Positions 21,406 to 31,732 of a stretch of DNA of 64,000 nucleotides are shown one piece after another (the first letter of the stretch is position 1; each line of letters opens with the position of its first letter). The DNA comes from Methanogenium cariaci JCM 10550. Lineage in GTDB: Archaea > Halobacteriota > Methanomicrobia > Methanomicrobiales > Methanomicrobiaceae. The stretch covers positions 134,357 through 198,356 of the forward strand of contig NZ_BBBG01000003.1 of NCBI RefSeq assembly GCF_001315945.1, read 5' to 3'. The position numbers and the translations under genes are program-made. Below the pieces are notes generated by a model. It was not told the DNA's origin. It saw only the letters and a program-made list of their open reading frames with translations, and searched no databases.

Positions 21406-21657
21406 TGTTGTACCTCCGGAACAGATAATCGCTGCTACTCATAACAGAATCAGGCGCATCGTGGAAAGAATCGGTCGTCACTCCACAAAGATTTGTCGTC
21501 TTACTGTTCTGATCTGTTCAAAAAGATTTATTCTGTTTGTTTTCCCTTTGGGTTTTTCTGAAACCCAAAACCGGTACAAACAAACCATGTGTTGTCTGCT
21601 TATCTCTTCTCACCCCCCCGCTCCCTGCATTATTAGGAAAACATATCCGGATGACGT

Positions 21658-22267
21658 CTACGGCATCTTCCGAAGGATGCCCGCCAGTACAAAAAGGAGG
21701 AGTCCGTTGATCACGAGAATTCCTGCAATAACCAGACCCGGAGCGAGACCGGGTATCAGCATGGTTATGCCGAAGACAATTGCCACGCCATTCAGCATCG
21801 TCTGAGTGACACGTAGTTTTTTGAAAACGGGAGGAACCGCAACCGGGCCTCCGGTATCATGCATCGGAAGATACAGTCCAATCAAGAGTACCCCTCCCCC
21901 GATGATGTTCAGAAACCCGATGAGTATCCGGATCCCATCCGTCAGAATTCCCGGAACGATACACGAGAAGATTCCCATTGTGGCAAATACCATTCCGATT
22001 ATTACGAGAAACCACGAGCGTTTATATTGGCCCATCGGAGTCTCTCCCCCCCGGGCCAGCATTTGAATGGCCATGATAACCATCAGCAGTCCCAGCTGCC
22101 CGTCAGGGGGAAAACGGGATCATCCCCCCCCGGCTTACCGGGATGAGCAGGAGTCCGAGAACGGTGATGAGCGTTCCAAGCAGGATGAGTATTGCAATCG
22201 AGAGAGAGAGGGACGCATCCCTGAAAAATCCCAATCCATCCTTTGAACGAAGCTCATCTGAAGGCAT
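21658..22267 (-). CDS. HdeD-like membrane protein, paralogue 1 (frame broken)
   Basis: Membrane protein of about 200 residues with five to six helices. The N-terminal part (MPSDELRSKDGLGFFRDAS, one helix) is joined to the rest (VIMAIQMLARGETPMGQYKRSW) only after correcting the C run near 22125-22131. The repeated unit KRSWFLVIIGMVFATMGIF... followed by GIRILIGFLNIIGG is similar to the next gene upstream. HdeD/DUF308-like by helix pattern only; function unknown. Confidence 0.5.
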
Positions 22268-22272
22268 TTTTA

Positions 22273-22875
22273 TCACTCCGGATTTCCGGTCTCTTCAGGA
22301 GGATACAACCGGGTAGTCTTCTGAATACACCATGAGAGATAGAAGAAACTGATGCCGTAGATCATGAGAAGCACTGCTGTCTGCGGATCGGTGGTAATTC
22401 CGGGAAGCAGGGTGACAAGGCCCAGCACTACCGACATCGCATACACCAGAATACAGGCAATTGTCAGGTGCTGTAATATCCCGGGAATCTTCATCCATTT
22501 TCTGGCCTTTCCTTCGGAGACAAACAGTTGCAGAAGAAGAGCGATTCCACCGGCAAAAAGCAGAATTCCCACAAGGACGCGAACGGGCGTGGTCAGAAGT
22601 CCGGGAATGAAACAGGCGAACATCCCGATAATTGCTGTGCATATTCCCAGTATTATAACTATCCATGAACGGCGGAGATCACCAAAAGGGGTTTTCCCCC
22701 CCATCGTGACAACCTGAAACGAGACAATGACCAGAAAGAGACCGTAGGTGCTGTCCGGGGTATAGGGCAGTTCTCCGGAATGGATCTGAAACAGGAGCAG
22801 GCTAAAGAGGAGCATAAATACGCCGAAGACGAGTAAGATGACCACCTCAAGGGAAAGGTCGGACTCTTCTCTCAT
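22273..22875 (-). CDS. HdeD-like membrane protein, paralogue 2
   Basis: Membrane protein with about six helices and the same pattern as its neighbour (RRSWIVIILGICTAIIGMF, TPVRVLVGILLFAGG). I place the start at MREESDLSLEVV, where the first helix begins soon after; an upstream in-frame ATG (22992) would add a poorly conserved 39-residue leader. The two genes are five bases apart and probably arose by duplication. Confidence 0.55.
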   Translation of the reverse strand: MREESDLSLEVVILLVFGVFMLLFSLLLFQIHSGELPYTPDSTYGLFLVIVSFQVVTMGGKTPFGDLRRSWIVIILGICTAIIGMFACFIPGLLTTPVRVLVGILLFAGGIALLLQLFVSEGKARKWMKIPGILQHLTIACILVYAMSVVLGLVTLLPGITTDPQTAVLLMIYGISFFYLSWCIQKTTRLYPPEETGNPE

Positions 22876-23117
22876 TTTCGAAGAGATGTTTTGTTTCTGC
22901 TGACGATCAAATGCCAAATCCGTATCCCCCCCCGGATGTATCCGGCAACCTGTCCAAAATCCGGTCAGCCGGATAAGTTGCCCGTTTAGCAATCAGGATT
23001 TATTTATAGATATGTTTCAGAATCTGCTATGAATCCCTGCTGGATATCCTAAAGTTTTATCCATGTGATCTCCCACCGGGACTTTATAATATCTGATCGT
23101 CAAATGGATGGGCTGGC

Positions 23118-23130
23118 AAAAATATATATC
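23118..23130 (+). promoter_or_regulatory. TATA box for the decarboxylase-SDR operon
   Basis: AAAATATATATCC lies 35-47 bases before ATG 23165. This argues for that start over the two upstream ATGs at 23104 and 23108, which would precede or span the box. Confidence 0.5.
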
Positions 23131-23164
23131 CGATAAACCGATATGGGACGGATGTGATCTATCC

Positions 23165-24007
23165 ATGTTTCGACCACAGGACGATTTCACGTATTTAATG
23201 CCAGTCCATTTTGGAGGTTGCAAATTTGATCCGGAGACGATCATCACGCAAAGAACAACGGCTCTGGGTATCAGTTATGAAACCGATATGGCCCTTCTTG
23301 AGCACTATATCCCGGAAGCATTTGAATTACTGGCCCCCCCTGAGGTGCAGGTTACGTTCAGCAAATTTACCGAGATCAACTGGATGCAGGGCGGACAATA
23401 CAACCTGATCAATGTCGCAGCGCCGGTTCGGTTTCATGGAAAGAAGGATCACCTGGATGGTGCATACTCGCTGGTGGTCTGGGAGAACAAGACCGCACCC
23501 ATACTCGGAGGACGGGAGCAGACAGGCATTCCCAAGATTTATGCGGATATTGAAGATCTGCACATTGTAAGGCCCCCCCATTACAGCACTACCATAAGTT
23601 ATGAGGGAAACACCTTTCTCACCATGGACTTTGAAGCCGCCGGACCGATAAACGGAGAGGAACTGGATGAAATCACGTCCCGGTTTGCGTCCATGAACAC
23701 CCTTGGATGGAGATATATTCCCAAGGTCGGCGCTCCGGGAGCTGAGCTGAGCCAGTTTGTCCTCTACCCCCAGGGCATGAAGGTGGAGATGGCACAGGCA
23801 GGAACGGGGGGGAGCCTTGCATGGACTGAACTGACTCCGATGCAAAATCCGGCTCAGTATTACATCATCAGCAGTCTGGCCTCTCTCCCCGTGAAACGCG
23901 TTACACAGACGACACTGACTGAGGGGGGGACTACCATCTTCATGCCATGGGTGCGAGGGTCATTGAATGAGGATAGATTGATTAAAACAGGTGATAATGA
24001 TGAATAA
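23165..24007 (+). CDS. Acetoacetate decarboxylase-family protein
   Basis: Soluble protein of about 280 residues with the acetoacetate decarboxylase fold signature: [21 protein letters not shown], in which the last lysine sits where the Schiff-base lysine is expected, then ADIEDLHI, and YQ-like strands in the C-terminal half. Family members decarboxylate acetoacetate or act on other keto acids, so the reaction is not certain. It overlaps the start of the SDR gene, suggesting one pathway. Several runs give extra G or P in frame (LAPPEV, RPPHY). Confidence 0.7.
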   Translation: MFRPQDDFTYLMPVHFGGCKFDPETIITQRTTALGISYETDMALLEHYIPEAFELLAPPEVQVTFSKFTEINWMQGGQYNLINVAAPVRFHGKKDHLDGAYSLVVWENKTAPILGGREQTGIPKIYADIEDLHIVRPPHYSTTISYEGNTFLTMDFEAAGPINGEELDEITSRFASMNTLGWRYIPKVGAPGAELSQFVLYPQGMKVEMAQAGTGGSLAWTELTPMQNPAQYYIISSLASLPVKRVTQTTLTEGGTTIFMPWVRGSLNEDRLIKTGDNDE

Positions 24008-24845
24008 TACAGAGTATTACACGGATAAAATCTGTATCGTAACCGGTGCAAACTCCGGCATCGGGTACGCATTAAGTGAAGAACTCTTAAAGCGGGGGGG
24101 AGCGATTGTCTACATGGCAGGACGGAGTCAGGAAAAGATTGCCAAAGCTGCCGATCAGCTTTCGGCATACCGGGATCAGATACGTCCGCTCATCGTAGAC
24201 GTGACACAGCAGGAACAGGTGCAAAACGGTATTGAAGAGACGGCAGCAGAGGCTGGCAGACTGGATCTGTTATTCAACAATGCAGGGGGGGTCGGAGGCA
24301 CCATCGTTTGAGAATGCCACCCTTGAGGACTGGAAGACGATCATCGATGTCAATCTCTGGAGCGTCATTTACGGGGGGGTGTATGCCGCTGTACCGATCA
24401 TGCTTAAACAGGGATCCGGCCATATTGTGAACACCGGATCGATAGCAGGCATCGTTCCTCTTCCGTTTCAGGCACTCTACTCTCTTACAAAATACGGTGT
24501 CACCGGTCTTACCGAATCTCTGAAATACGAATTTGCGGAAAAAGGGATCCACTTTTCCGTGATCTGTCCTGCCAATATCGCAACTCCGATCTTCAACAAA
24601 GCAATTGACGGCAAAGCTACGGTGAACTGAGAATCCCCCCCGACGATGCATATCCTGCCAACAAGGCAGCCTCATTTACTCTGGATCGGGTCGCGGAGCA
24701 GAAAGGGATTATCGTCGTACCTGATAATCCAACTACCAATCAATGGAGGAGGTACGTCCTCGGTGAGGCTGAGGCTGAAGAGCAGTTATTACAGATGGCA
24801 CGTGACCGCAGGGAAGCATACGAAACGGGTGGAACATATTTCTGA
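23997..24845 (+). CDS. Short-chain dehydrogenase/reductase (frame broken)
   Basis: NAD(P)-dependent oxidoreductase of the classical SDR family: [11 protein letters not shown] cofactor loop (about residues 15-25), NNAG near residue 92, catalytic serine in NTGSIAG and YxxxK as YSLTKYG. The frame breaks near 24286-24310 and at 24627, where one A seems lost. Corrected, the C terminus reads [14 protein letters not shown]... to a stop at 24845. Translationally coupled to the acetoacetate decarboxylase-like gene; a ketone or hydroxyketone substrate is a reasonable inference only. Confidence 0.75.
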
Positions 24846-24977
24846 TAATCTACAATATCACTGATTTTTACGAAAAAGGCAGGCAGAAATCCGGTGAAGA
24901 TACCCTCACACCTGGCCCGTTGCGTTGTTTCTTTGGTCACAAAAGAGGGGGGGAAAAACCCGGCCCGCGACATCAGA

Positions 24978-25454
24978 TCAGTCAGGGGGGGTCGCTGATC
25001 CGGAAGGAGTAACGGAACATACCCAGATTTTGTAGTGGATGTCCCTTCCGGCAAACGGATGGTTTGCATCAACAACCACGGTTGTCCGGGAGACAGAGAG
25101 AATCGTCACATTCGCTTCACGACCTCTGGGCAATTTCATGGGAAGAACGGTTCCCGGTTCCGGGATTGTATTCGTCGGCAGCTTTTTCCGACTGATCTTT
25201 AAGACCAGTGCTTTATTGTAGATGCCGTAGGCCTCCTTTGCCTTCAGATCCACCGTGACTTCATCGTCCGCCCTGCATCCGATCAGTGCCTCCTCAAATC
25301 GGGGGGGATTGATCTCTCCTGCACCAATGGTGTATGCCTTCGGCTCTTCCTCATACGTATATTCCAGCATTTCACCGGTCTGTGCGTCAGCAGAGGAAAA
25401 ATGCAGGGTGACCGTGTCACCCACTGCTATTTGCGGCATCAGATCCTCAGACAT
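24978..25454 (-). CDS. FKBP-type peptidyl-prolyl isomerase, SlyD-like
   Basis: Cytoplasmic FKBP of the SlyD type, about 158 residues. The FKBP strands flank an inserted IF-like chaperone segment (EAYGIYNKALVLKISRKKLP), and the C-terminal strand is VVVDANHPFAGRDIHYKIWV, the usual SlyD ending. No signal peptide. It lies eight bases from, and overlaps the stop of, the next FKBP gene upstream; both are transcribed leftwards. Confidence 0.8.
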   Translation of the reverse strand: MSEDLMPQIAVGDTVTLHFSSADAQTGEMLEYTYEEEPKAYTIGAGEINPPRFEEALIGCRADDEVTVDLKAKEAYGIYNKALVLKISRKKLPTNTIPEPGTVLPMKLPRGREANVTILSVSRTTVVVDANHPFAGRDIHYKIWVCSVTPSGSATPPD

Positions 25455-25983
25455 CTGCAGGATTTATTGAAACAAGTTCAATATCAAAATTCAGTGTTTT
25501 CCCTGCCATAGGGTGGTTGGTATCAACGGTTACGTCAGATGCATTGACGGCAGTGACTGTGAACTTAATAAATCCCTGGTCCGTGAGTGAGGAATAGGTC
25601 TCGCCAACTTCCGGTGTGGTATTTTCTGCAAATATCGTTCTGTTCACCGTCATAACAAGATCTTCCCTCCATTCTCCATATGCTTCGTCAGGGGACAATC
25701 TCACGGTTTTTTGTCACCGACAGCCATTCCCACGACTGCGGCGTCAAAACCGGGGGGGATCATCTGGCCCGCACCGACAACAAACTCAAGGGGGCTGTCC
25801 CCCCCGTTCATAGGATGAGTCAAAGACCTCTCCGTCGTCATATGTTCCGGTATAGTTCACCTGTACGGTGTCACCGGCAGTTGCGACTGCTGCTGTCTGC
25901 GACTGAGTACATCCTGCGGCAAAAATACATAACAGAAGAAGACAGAGCATCCCTGCCATTCCGTTCGATAAACGTTTCTTCAT
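25447..25983 (-). CDS. FKBP-type peptidyl-prolyl isomerase, lipoprotein (frame broken)
   Basis: Exported lipoprotein form: MKKRLSNG, a hydrophobic stretch and the lipobox FAAGC, then a FKBP domain (DTVQVNYTGTYDDGEVFDSSYERG, VGAGQMIPGFDAAVVGM, LSPDEAYGEW, VDTNHPMAGKTLNFDIELV). Compensating errors (one extra C near 25792-25796, one T too few near 25708) split the frame; removing them gives a continuous SlyD-like protein. Anchored outside the cell, it would assist folding of surface proteins. The pair with the cytoplasmic FKBP may be a duplication. Confidence 0.78.
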
Positions 25984-26087
25984 ATAGTAATAGAAATCAC
26001 GATGCTCATAATTCAATCTTACGCCAAAAACGGGTATATGATATTATCAGTCTGATAAATCCGGCACATCACCGGGATTTAACAGTA

Positions 26088-27172
26088 TCAAATTATCTTC
26101 ACGAGACAGGCCGATTGCTGCAACCGCACCGATTTTTCCGTTTCCCCCCCAAAGAGACGGATCTGCTCGGCATCCGCCACAGTCTCTGCCATCTCTGCGG
26201 TTACAACCTGTGCACGCGCTGCCAGACCAAAACCACGAAGGGATTCTGAAATAACAAATCCCTTCTTCACCGCAATGCCCCCCCACTCCTTCGATAACGA
26301 TTCGGTTTCAATAAACCGCACCGCACGTTCGATGACATGATCGACGGCGTCAGGGTTCAAGGCAATCTCAATAAAGCTGCAGGAATTTCCCGCGGTACAT
26401 GCATCCAAATAGGGGGGGTAGAGCATCGCAACGGCATGACCAACCGGGATTACCTCGCGCATCTTGCCCAGATACTGAAGCAGGCCGAGGGCAAGGGCGA
26501 ACGTGGCACCACCCTCAGTGGTATCGGTATCGTCAAGGCCGATGACCAGATGGGTGAGTGCCTGTGATATGACCTCTCCTTCGGTAATCAGACCACTATT
26601 CGTCAGGCGTACCTCACAGACACCGACGGCCATCGCCATCATATCGGTCAGGGAATACGCGGGGCCTCCCACACACCGGATCGTCTGGATGATATATTCT
26701 CCTTCCCTTCTCACTCCGGTAACGCCGACCGCCGGTTTCGGATAGAGCCCGATCTCTGAAACAGCTGTCCCCAAATGGGCATATTCGACCAGTACTCTGC
26801 CGTCTCTTTTGATATCATCGACAACACCCCCCCCGCAAGGCGATGATGATACTCACAGAAAGCAGCACAGCCCGTACTCATACACTGATGATAGATGGCG
26901 ACCCAGTTCCCGTCTGTCGTCGTAAAGATGCGTCTGCATGAACCGGTCATCATGACATTGGTGGTCACATACTTCGCCGGTGCACGCCCTTTTTTTTCTT
27001 CCTTTACCGCGACACATTTTTCCGTCACCAGACGGTTGATCCAGTCCTGAATGGTGCTTCGTGCAATCTCTGTTGCATCGGCGATATCATTGATGGTAAA
27101 AAAGCCGTTTTCGAGGGTATACTCCCTCATAATAGCAAGAAGCTCACGACGCTTTTCAATCACGCCTGCCAT
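26088..27172 (-). CDS. Winged helix fused to a DDTD-motif (marker 11-like) protein (frame broken)
   Basis: The N-terminal ~75 residues are a winged-helix domain (FFTINDIADATEIARSTIQDWINRLV), followed by a Cys-containing segment (TGSCRRIF, MSTGCAAFCEYHH). After correcting the eight-base run at 26827-26834 the frame continues into VIGLDDTDTTEGGATFALA, NSCSFIEIALNP and ESLSKEWGGIAVKKG. The DDTD motif and the distal part match what I know of methanogenesis marker protein 11, related to the TiaS family. I have no evidence for a substrate. It overlaps the end of hom by 17 bases. Confidence 0.6.
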
Positions 27173-28155
27173 AACAATCCCGAATGAAAAGCAGGTCTGC
27201 GATAACTGCGCTTGCTGTCTCCGATGAACCCGCACCCTTTCCAATCAGGGTGATCTCCCCCCCGGCAAGACTGGTCTCAATAGTTACCGCATTGAGGGTA
27301 TCACGGACCACAAGAGGATGGGACTTTGGTATAATACTGGGGGGGGAGACGCGGATGATCTCATGGGGGGGTCAATTTCACCAATCAACCTGATGGTCTG
27401 GTCCTCACTTTCCGCAAGTGCAATCGCAGAGGTTGTAACCCGGTCAATGCCGATGATATCCACATCTGCGAGACTTTTCTTCATGCCCCACACCGCATTT
27501 GCAAGAATGACCAGTTTTATTGCGGCATCGATTCCCTGCACATCATAGGTGGGATCCGCTTCTGCATACCCCCCCAGTTCCCGTGCTTCAAGCAGCGCCT
27601 GCTGGTAGGTGAGCCCTTCTTCCGCCATCCGGGTCAGGATATAATTGCAGGTCCCGTTAAATACTCCATAAAGACGGGCGATCTCATTTCCTGCAATGCC
27701 ATGCTCAATGGTATGCATGAGCGGTATTGCCCCCCCGCATACCGTTGCCTCATAGCGCAGACTGACATGATTGTCTGCTGCAAGCGCACGCAGTTCATCA
27801 AATTTCAGAGCAACAGGGCCCTTATTTGAGGTAACAACATGTTTGCCGCATGCAAGTGCCTGTCGGATATACCCAACGCCGGTTCACCCGTCTCGGCATT
27901 GGTGGGGGGGGATACCTCGACCAGTACATCATACACATCCGAGGATATGATATCGGATGCGGTTACCCCGGGAGTGCCGCACATGCCGGTCTCCTGCTTA
28001 TCCCTGAGAACCGCCGTGACATCCAGCCCGGCAGCATTGATACTCCCGCTCCGGGAATCTGCCACTGCGGTGACAATGATACCGGTCGTCTTTGCAGCAA
28101 TAACCTCTGCAATTCCTCTCCCTACCGATCCAAACCCGATGATTGCAATGCGCAT
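27156..28155 (-). CDS. hom: Homoserine dehydrogenase (frame broken)
   Basis: NAD(P)-dependent reduction of aspartate semialdehyde to homoserine, toward threonine and methionine. Visible: Rossmann motif GFGSVGRGIAEVI at the N terminus, EVSPTN, CGKHVVTSNKGPVAL, GVFNGTCNYILTRM, EADPTYDVQGIDAAIKL, and the C-terminal ISLAGEITLIGKGAG. The frame breaks near 27868 (a missing T) and at 27366-27372 (seven G for five). The start overlaps the ACT gene stop (ATGA). Confidence 0.9.
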
Positions 28156-28667
28156 CAGTTTCCCTCCAGTGGTTCAATAATTAAAAATCCCTTGTCCCCC
28201 CCTGCCACATCACGCAGAATTCCCAGTGCCCGGTTGATATCTGTCAGGCAATCGGATTTAATGGTCATCTTGGCCGATGAAGGTTCATTGATTGCAGGCA
28301 TCACCATTGAGAGTTCATGCACCTCTGCATACCCTGTCGAATCAATCCGGTCGATAGTGTCACCGATATCCGTGTGAATCAGGTGACCGATAAGAATAAC
28401 GGACCTGCGTACCAGCAGGCGTTCTTCACCCACCCGCAGAACAGTGATTTCCCGCGTACGAAATTCTGCAAGCAGGGTATCAAGTGAACCTTCCGGGATC
28501 TCACACATAATCTGTACATCAAGCAGATCCCCCCCACCGGCTTCAGGGTCCCGTTCGTGAATAACGGAGAGTATATTGCCGCCAATATCTGAAATTGGCT
28601 GTATAACAGAGACCAGCTGTCCGGGTGAATCTTTCATTTCCAGTTTCATTGAAACCTGCAATTCCAT
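28155..28667 (-). CDS. ACT-domain protein upstream of hom
   Basis: Protein of about 170 residues with an N-terminal ACT domain (LEMKDSPGQLVSVIQPISDIGGNILSVIHER) and a second, more divergent regulatory half (SAKMTIKSDCLTDINRALGILRDVA). ACT domains bind amino acids. Overlap with hom implies that it senses a product of the threonine/methionine branch, probably by contact with Hom; this is inference. Start placed at MELQVSMKLEM. Confidence 0.75.
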   Translation of the reverse strand: MELQVSMKLEMKDSPGQLVSVIQPISDIGGNILSVIHERDPEAGGGDLLDVQIMCEIPEGSLDTLLAEFRTREITVLRVGEERLLVRRSVILIGHLIHTDIGDTIDRIDSTGYAEVHELSMVMPAINEPSSAKMTIKSDCLTDINRALGILRDVAGGDKGFLIIEPLEGN

Positions 28668-28775
28668 CTCCCTCTTGCTCTTTTGTTGAACGCCAAAAGG
28701 GATAAGCATTATACTATGGGATGGAGACGTGTCTTCAGAGATACCGGTATCTTGGAATTATCCGGGGAGATGCAA

Positions 28776-29231
28776 ATGAACAATAAATGTGTGCGGGTTA
28801 TTGGCTGTGGCAATCCATTGATGGGAAACGATGCCGTTGGTGTCCGTGTCATTGAAAAGTTGCATGAAACCCATCCTGAGATTGATGTCATTGAGGGTGG
28901 TGTGGGTGGACTGGGACTGGTTCCCTGATGGAAGGATATGATCACGTCATCCTTGTTGACGCGACAACAGGATATGGCAGTCATGTTGGAGAGATGCTGG
29001 TCTTTACCAAACCTCCGGCCAACGAATTTTTCCCCCCCCTGTCATTATCCGATGTCGGGGGTGCTTGATGCTGTAAACATCGCTGAAGAACTGGGCATCT
29101 GTCCGCAGATAACCGTTATCGGTATCGAAGGGGGAGAAATTGTTGAGTTCTCAGCATCAATGAGTCCTGAAATGGAGTGTGCAATAGAGGATGTGTGCAC
29201 ATTCATTCTGAACGAAGTAAAAAAAGAATGA
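28776..29231 (+). CDS. Hydrogenase maturation-type endopeptidase (frame broken)
   Basis: Member of the HycI/HyaD family of proteases that trim the C terminus of [NiFe]-hydrogenase large subunits. Motifs: GCGNPLMGNDAVGVRVIE (metal-binding Glu/Asp region), DVIEGGVGGLGL, HVILVDATTGYG and ITVIGIEGGEI. One C is missing near 28925 and one G is extra near 29057-29061; the two compensate. SD-like GGGGAGA precedes ATG 28776. No hydrogenase genes are in the window. Confidence 0.8.
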
Positions 29232-29232
29232 T

Positions 29233-29964
29233 TTATTTTTTAGAACCTGCAGCACCCATAACCACTGGTAATGCGTCCGCAACATCCTGTATCAGTTCAG
29301 CAGGAATGCCCATCACCATCAGGTCGTCTGCAATACCGGAAAACTTTCTGGAACCGTCACAGCCCAGGGAAAAGTTAACTTCACCGGACATGTAGGGATA
29401 AGCACAGGTGTCTGCGCATACGGACTGTATACCAGACATGCTTGTGTTGATGCGCCCTCCTGTTTTATAGAGCACGGCCTGGGCAATCTTCAGCATGGCG
29501 AGAGGCTGTGCCATGATGATGACAACATGGGGGGGATCAAAGGGAGTATTTTCCAGAGGTGCATAGACCGTTGCATAGGTACTGACTTCTTCCCCGCCCG
29601 GTGGATGGACATGAGGCACGGAGTCAATCGTTCGCATGCATCCGGACCATGATGCAAATTTGCCCAGTTTGAAATAAAATTCGCCGGATTTTAGGGAAGG
29701 TGTCAACTCTTTCAGACCGAGGGCCCATGCGCCGCCCATGCACTGGTGTTTATCTGCACGGGCAAAGAGGATGCTCCCTTCTGTCCGGGCCATTGTGACC
29801 ATCTTACAGTGACGGGCAACATCCGTGATCTCTTCCACGCCATCCGGAATACCGTCTTCGGTCTTTGCAAACTTCACCGCAACAGGCGAACCGGAGATGC
29901 CTGCATTTTTAAACGCATCGGCAATCTCCTGATAATTCAGGTCCATCTTGTTTTCGTCTATCAT
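29233..29964 (-). CDS. DUF169-family protein
   Basis: Protein of about 243 residues with the DUF169 pattern of Cys and His (DVARHCKMVTMAR, KHQCMGGAWALGL, CADTCAYPYMSGEVNFSLGCDGSRKF). DUF169 proteins are common in methanogens and anaerobes, and no reaction is established; the conserved cysteines suggest metal binding. Uninterrupted. Convergent with the preceding protease gene (1 base apart). Confidence 0.75.
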   Translation of the reverse strand: MIDENKMDLNYQEIADAFKNAGISGSPVAVKFAKTEDGIPDGVEEITDVARHCKMVTMARTEGSILFARADKHQCMGGAWALGLKELTPSLKSGEFYFKLGKFASWSGCMRTIDSVPHVHPPGGEEVSTYATVYAPLENTPFDPPHVVIIMAQPLAMLKIAQAVLYKTGGRINTSMSGIQSVCADTCAYPYMSGEVNFSLGCDGSRKFSGIADDLMVMGIPAELIQDVADALPVVMGAAGSKK

Positions 29965-30049
29965 AAATTCACCATTTATTCAGTTCAGTCTCACATTCAC
30001 CGGGAGATAGATAAATATTATGTCAATGACAAGAAATGAGGATAAATAA

Positions 30050-30873
30050 TTATAATGTCCTGAGTTTCCGGTCAACCTTTCTAAAAAAATTCTTGTTCAC
30101 ATTGATAAAGAGCGCCGGTTCCGGAGATTCGGTAACCGTAATCAGGGATTTTTCATGCAGTTCTCCTGCATACTGACCGTCTATGACAAGGCTGGCAGGT
30201 TTGTCGCTGTCCAGCTGGATGGACAGATTGCGTTCGCTTGAGATGAGGTGGGGGGGACGGGAAGAGAGCATAAACGGGGCCAGAGGAACCAGTAGAAATC
30301 CATTTATTTTTGGATCAACAATCGGTCCCCCCCCGGCACTCATGGCATATGCAGTCGACCCGGTGGGTGTACTGATAATCAGTCCGTCTGAACGGAACTC
30401 CTCTACTGGAATGCCGTCCACGATGACAGAAAACTGAAGCATTTTTGCCGGACGTTCGGTGACGATCACCGCTTCATTCAATGCACCGTGTATATTCTAT
30501 CATCCACGGATATCTGCACCCGCATCCGTGATTCCGTCTCAACGGTATCCGGTTTCAACTGTGAAATAAACGCGTAAGCTTCATCGGATTCAAGGTCTGC
30601 AAGAAAACCCACCCGGCCAAAGTTGATGCCGACAAGGGGGGGTATCTGCGGTTTCATCGACTGCACCGCATGAAGAACCGATCCGTCTCCGCCGATAACA
30701 ACGGCAATATCGGCATCCGCATCATCCAGGGGAGTGCTGTGAAACGATTCATTCAGACAGCTTCCATCTTCAAACCAGATTGTATGCCCGTCATCAAGAA
30801 ATTTCATTCCTATTTCTCGTGCATAATCAACCGCACGGGTTTCATCAGTACGGGGAATAATTTTAATCTTCAT
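30050..30873 (-). CDS. nadK: NAD kinase (frame broken)
   Basis: Phosphorylates NAD to NADP. Motifs: [13 protein letters not shown] (GGDG), [32 protein letters not shown] and SLVIDGQ. The frame breaks near 30480: restoring one G gives [14 protein letters not shown], which carries the conserved ALNE motif. In-frame expansions give IPPLVG, RPPHL and AGGGPIV. The start overlaps the stop of the upstream phosphatase gene (ATGA), so the two are coupled. Confidence 0.9.
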
Positions 30874-31679
30874 TCAGAGTGCTCCAGGCAACTGATAATT
30901 TCGTCCTGTAATAGTCCATTCGTTGCAATCAACGCTCTCCCTTCCCTGACATCTCCGGAAAATGCCATGGATTCTCCCATAACTGTAGTTACGCTGCCGC
31001 CTGCCTCTTCACATATCAGCATGCCCGCGGCTGCATCCGTATATCTGAGGGTTCCCCGCATATCGACAAAACCATCGATTCTTCCGCATCCGATATAAGC
31101 AAGTTCGAGGGCGGAAGCACCGAGGTGGCGCCATCGCCTGATCCGACCTGCAATACGCATAAATGGTCTGGTGTCATCCCTTTTTCCGTAGAGGCTGAGC
31201 GTTGCCGTATCAAGGGTAGCAACATCAGACACCCGTATCGGTCTGCCGTCCAGAAAGGCGCCGTGATGTTTTTCTGCGGTAAAGACTTCGTGATGCCCGA
31301 GATTGCTGATATATGCAGCCGTGACTGCTCCATTCTGCATGTATGCTGCAGAGATTGCATAATAGGGAATTCCATGAATGGCATTGTAGGTGCCGTCTAT
31401 CGGGTCCAGAATAATGAGACCATCCGCATCAGAGATGCGGCATCTTCCCGCCTCTTCACTTATAACCTCACCACATGCCTCCGCGTCACGCAGACAGGAA
31501 AGAATGACATCCTCTGCAATTTTATCAATTGCTTTTGTTGGAGAACCGTCCGCTCCCATATCGACAATCACTCCGGCATCCGGTGTACCTGTCATATCTC
31601 CGATTGCATCCGACACTGCTGAAGTGATCTCATCGAATAGTGAAAAAAACTCATATCTGAACCTACAATGCGTGCACAT
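30870..31679 (-). CDS. Inositol monophosphatase / archaeal class IV FBPase
   Basis: Mg-dependent phosphatase of the SuhB family; archaeal members hydrolyse inositol-1-phosphate and fructose-1,6-bisphosphate. Motifs: EVISEEAG, the metal-binding LDPIDGTYNAIHGIPYYAI, and the C-terminal TDAAAGMLICEEAGG. About 269 residues. Translationally coupled to NAD kinase; the same two activities are fused or adjacent in other archaea, which supports the annotation. The reading frame is intact. Confidence 0.85.
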   Translation of the reverse strand: MCTHCRFRYEFFSLFDEITSAVSDAIGDMTGTPDAGVIVDMGADGSPTKAIDKIAEDVILSCLRDAEACGEVISEEAGRCRISDADGLIILDPIDGTYNAIHGIPYYAISAAYMQNGAVTAAYISNLGHHEVFTAEKHHGAFLDGRPIRVSDVATLDTATLSLYGKRDDTRPFMRIAGRIRRWRHLGASALELAYIGCGRIDGFVDMRGTLRYTDAAAGMLICEEAGGSVTTVMGESMAFSGDVREGRALIATNGLLQDEIISCLEHSE

Positions 31680-31732
31680 TACCATTGTATTTATTTAATT
31701 TTACCGAGATATGTATTGCGAGATTGATCATC
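31680..31732. promoter_or_regulatory. Divergent promoter between phosphatase and aIF5A
   Basis: A 53-base A+T-rich gap (GTATTTATTTAATTTTACC) between oppositely transcribed genes. It must carry both TATA elements; leaders would be very short. Confidence 0.4.
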
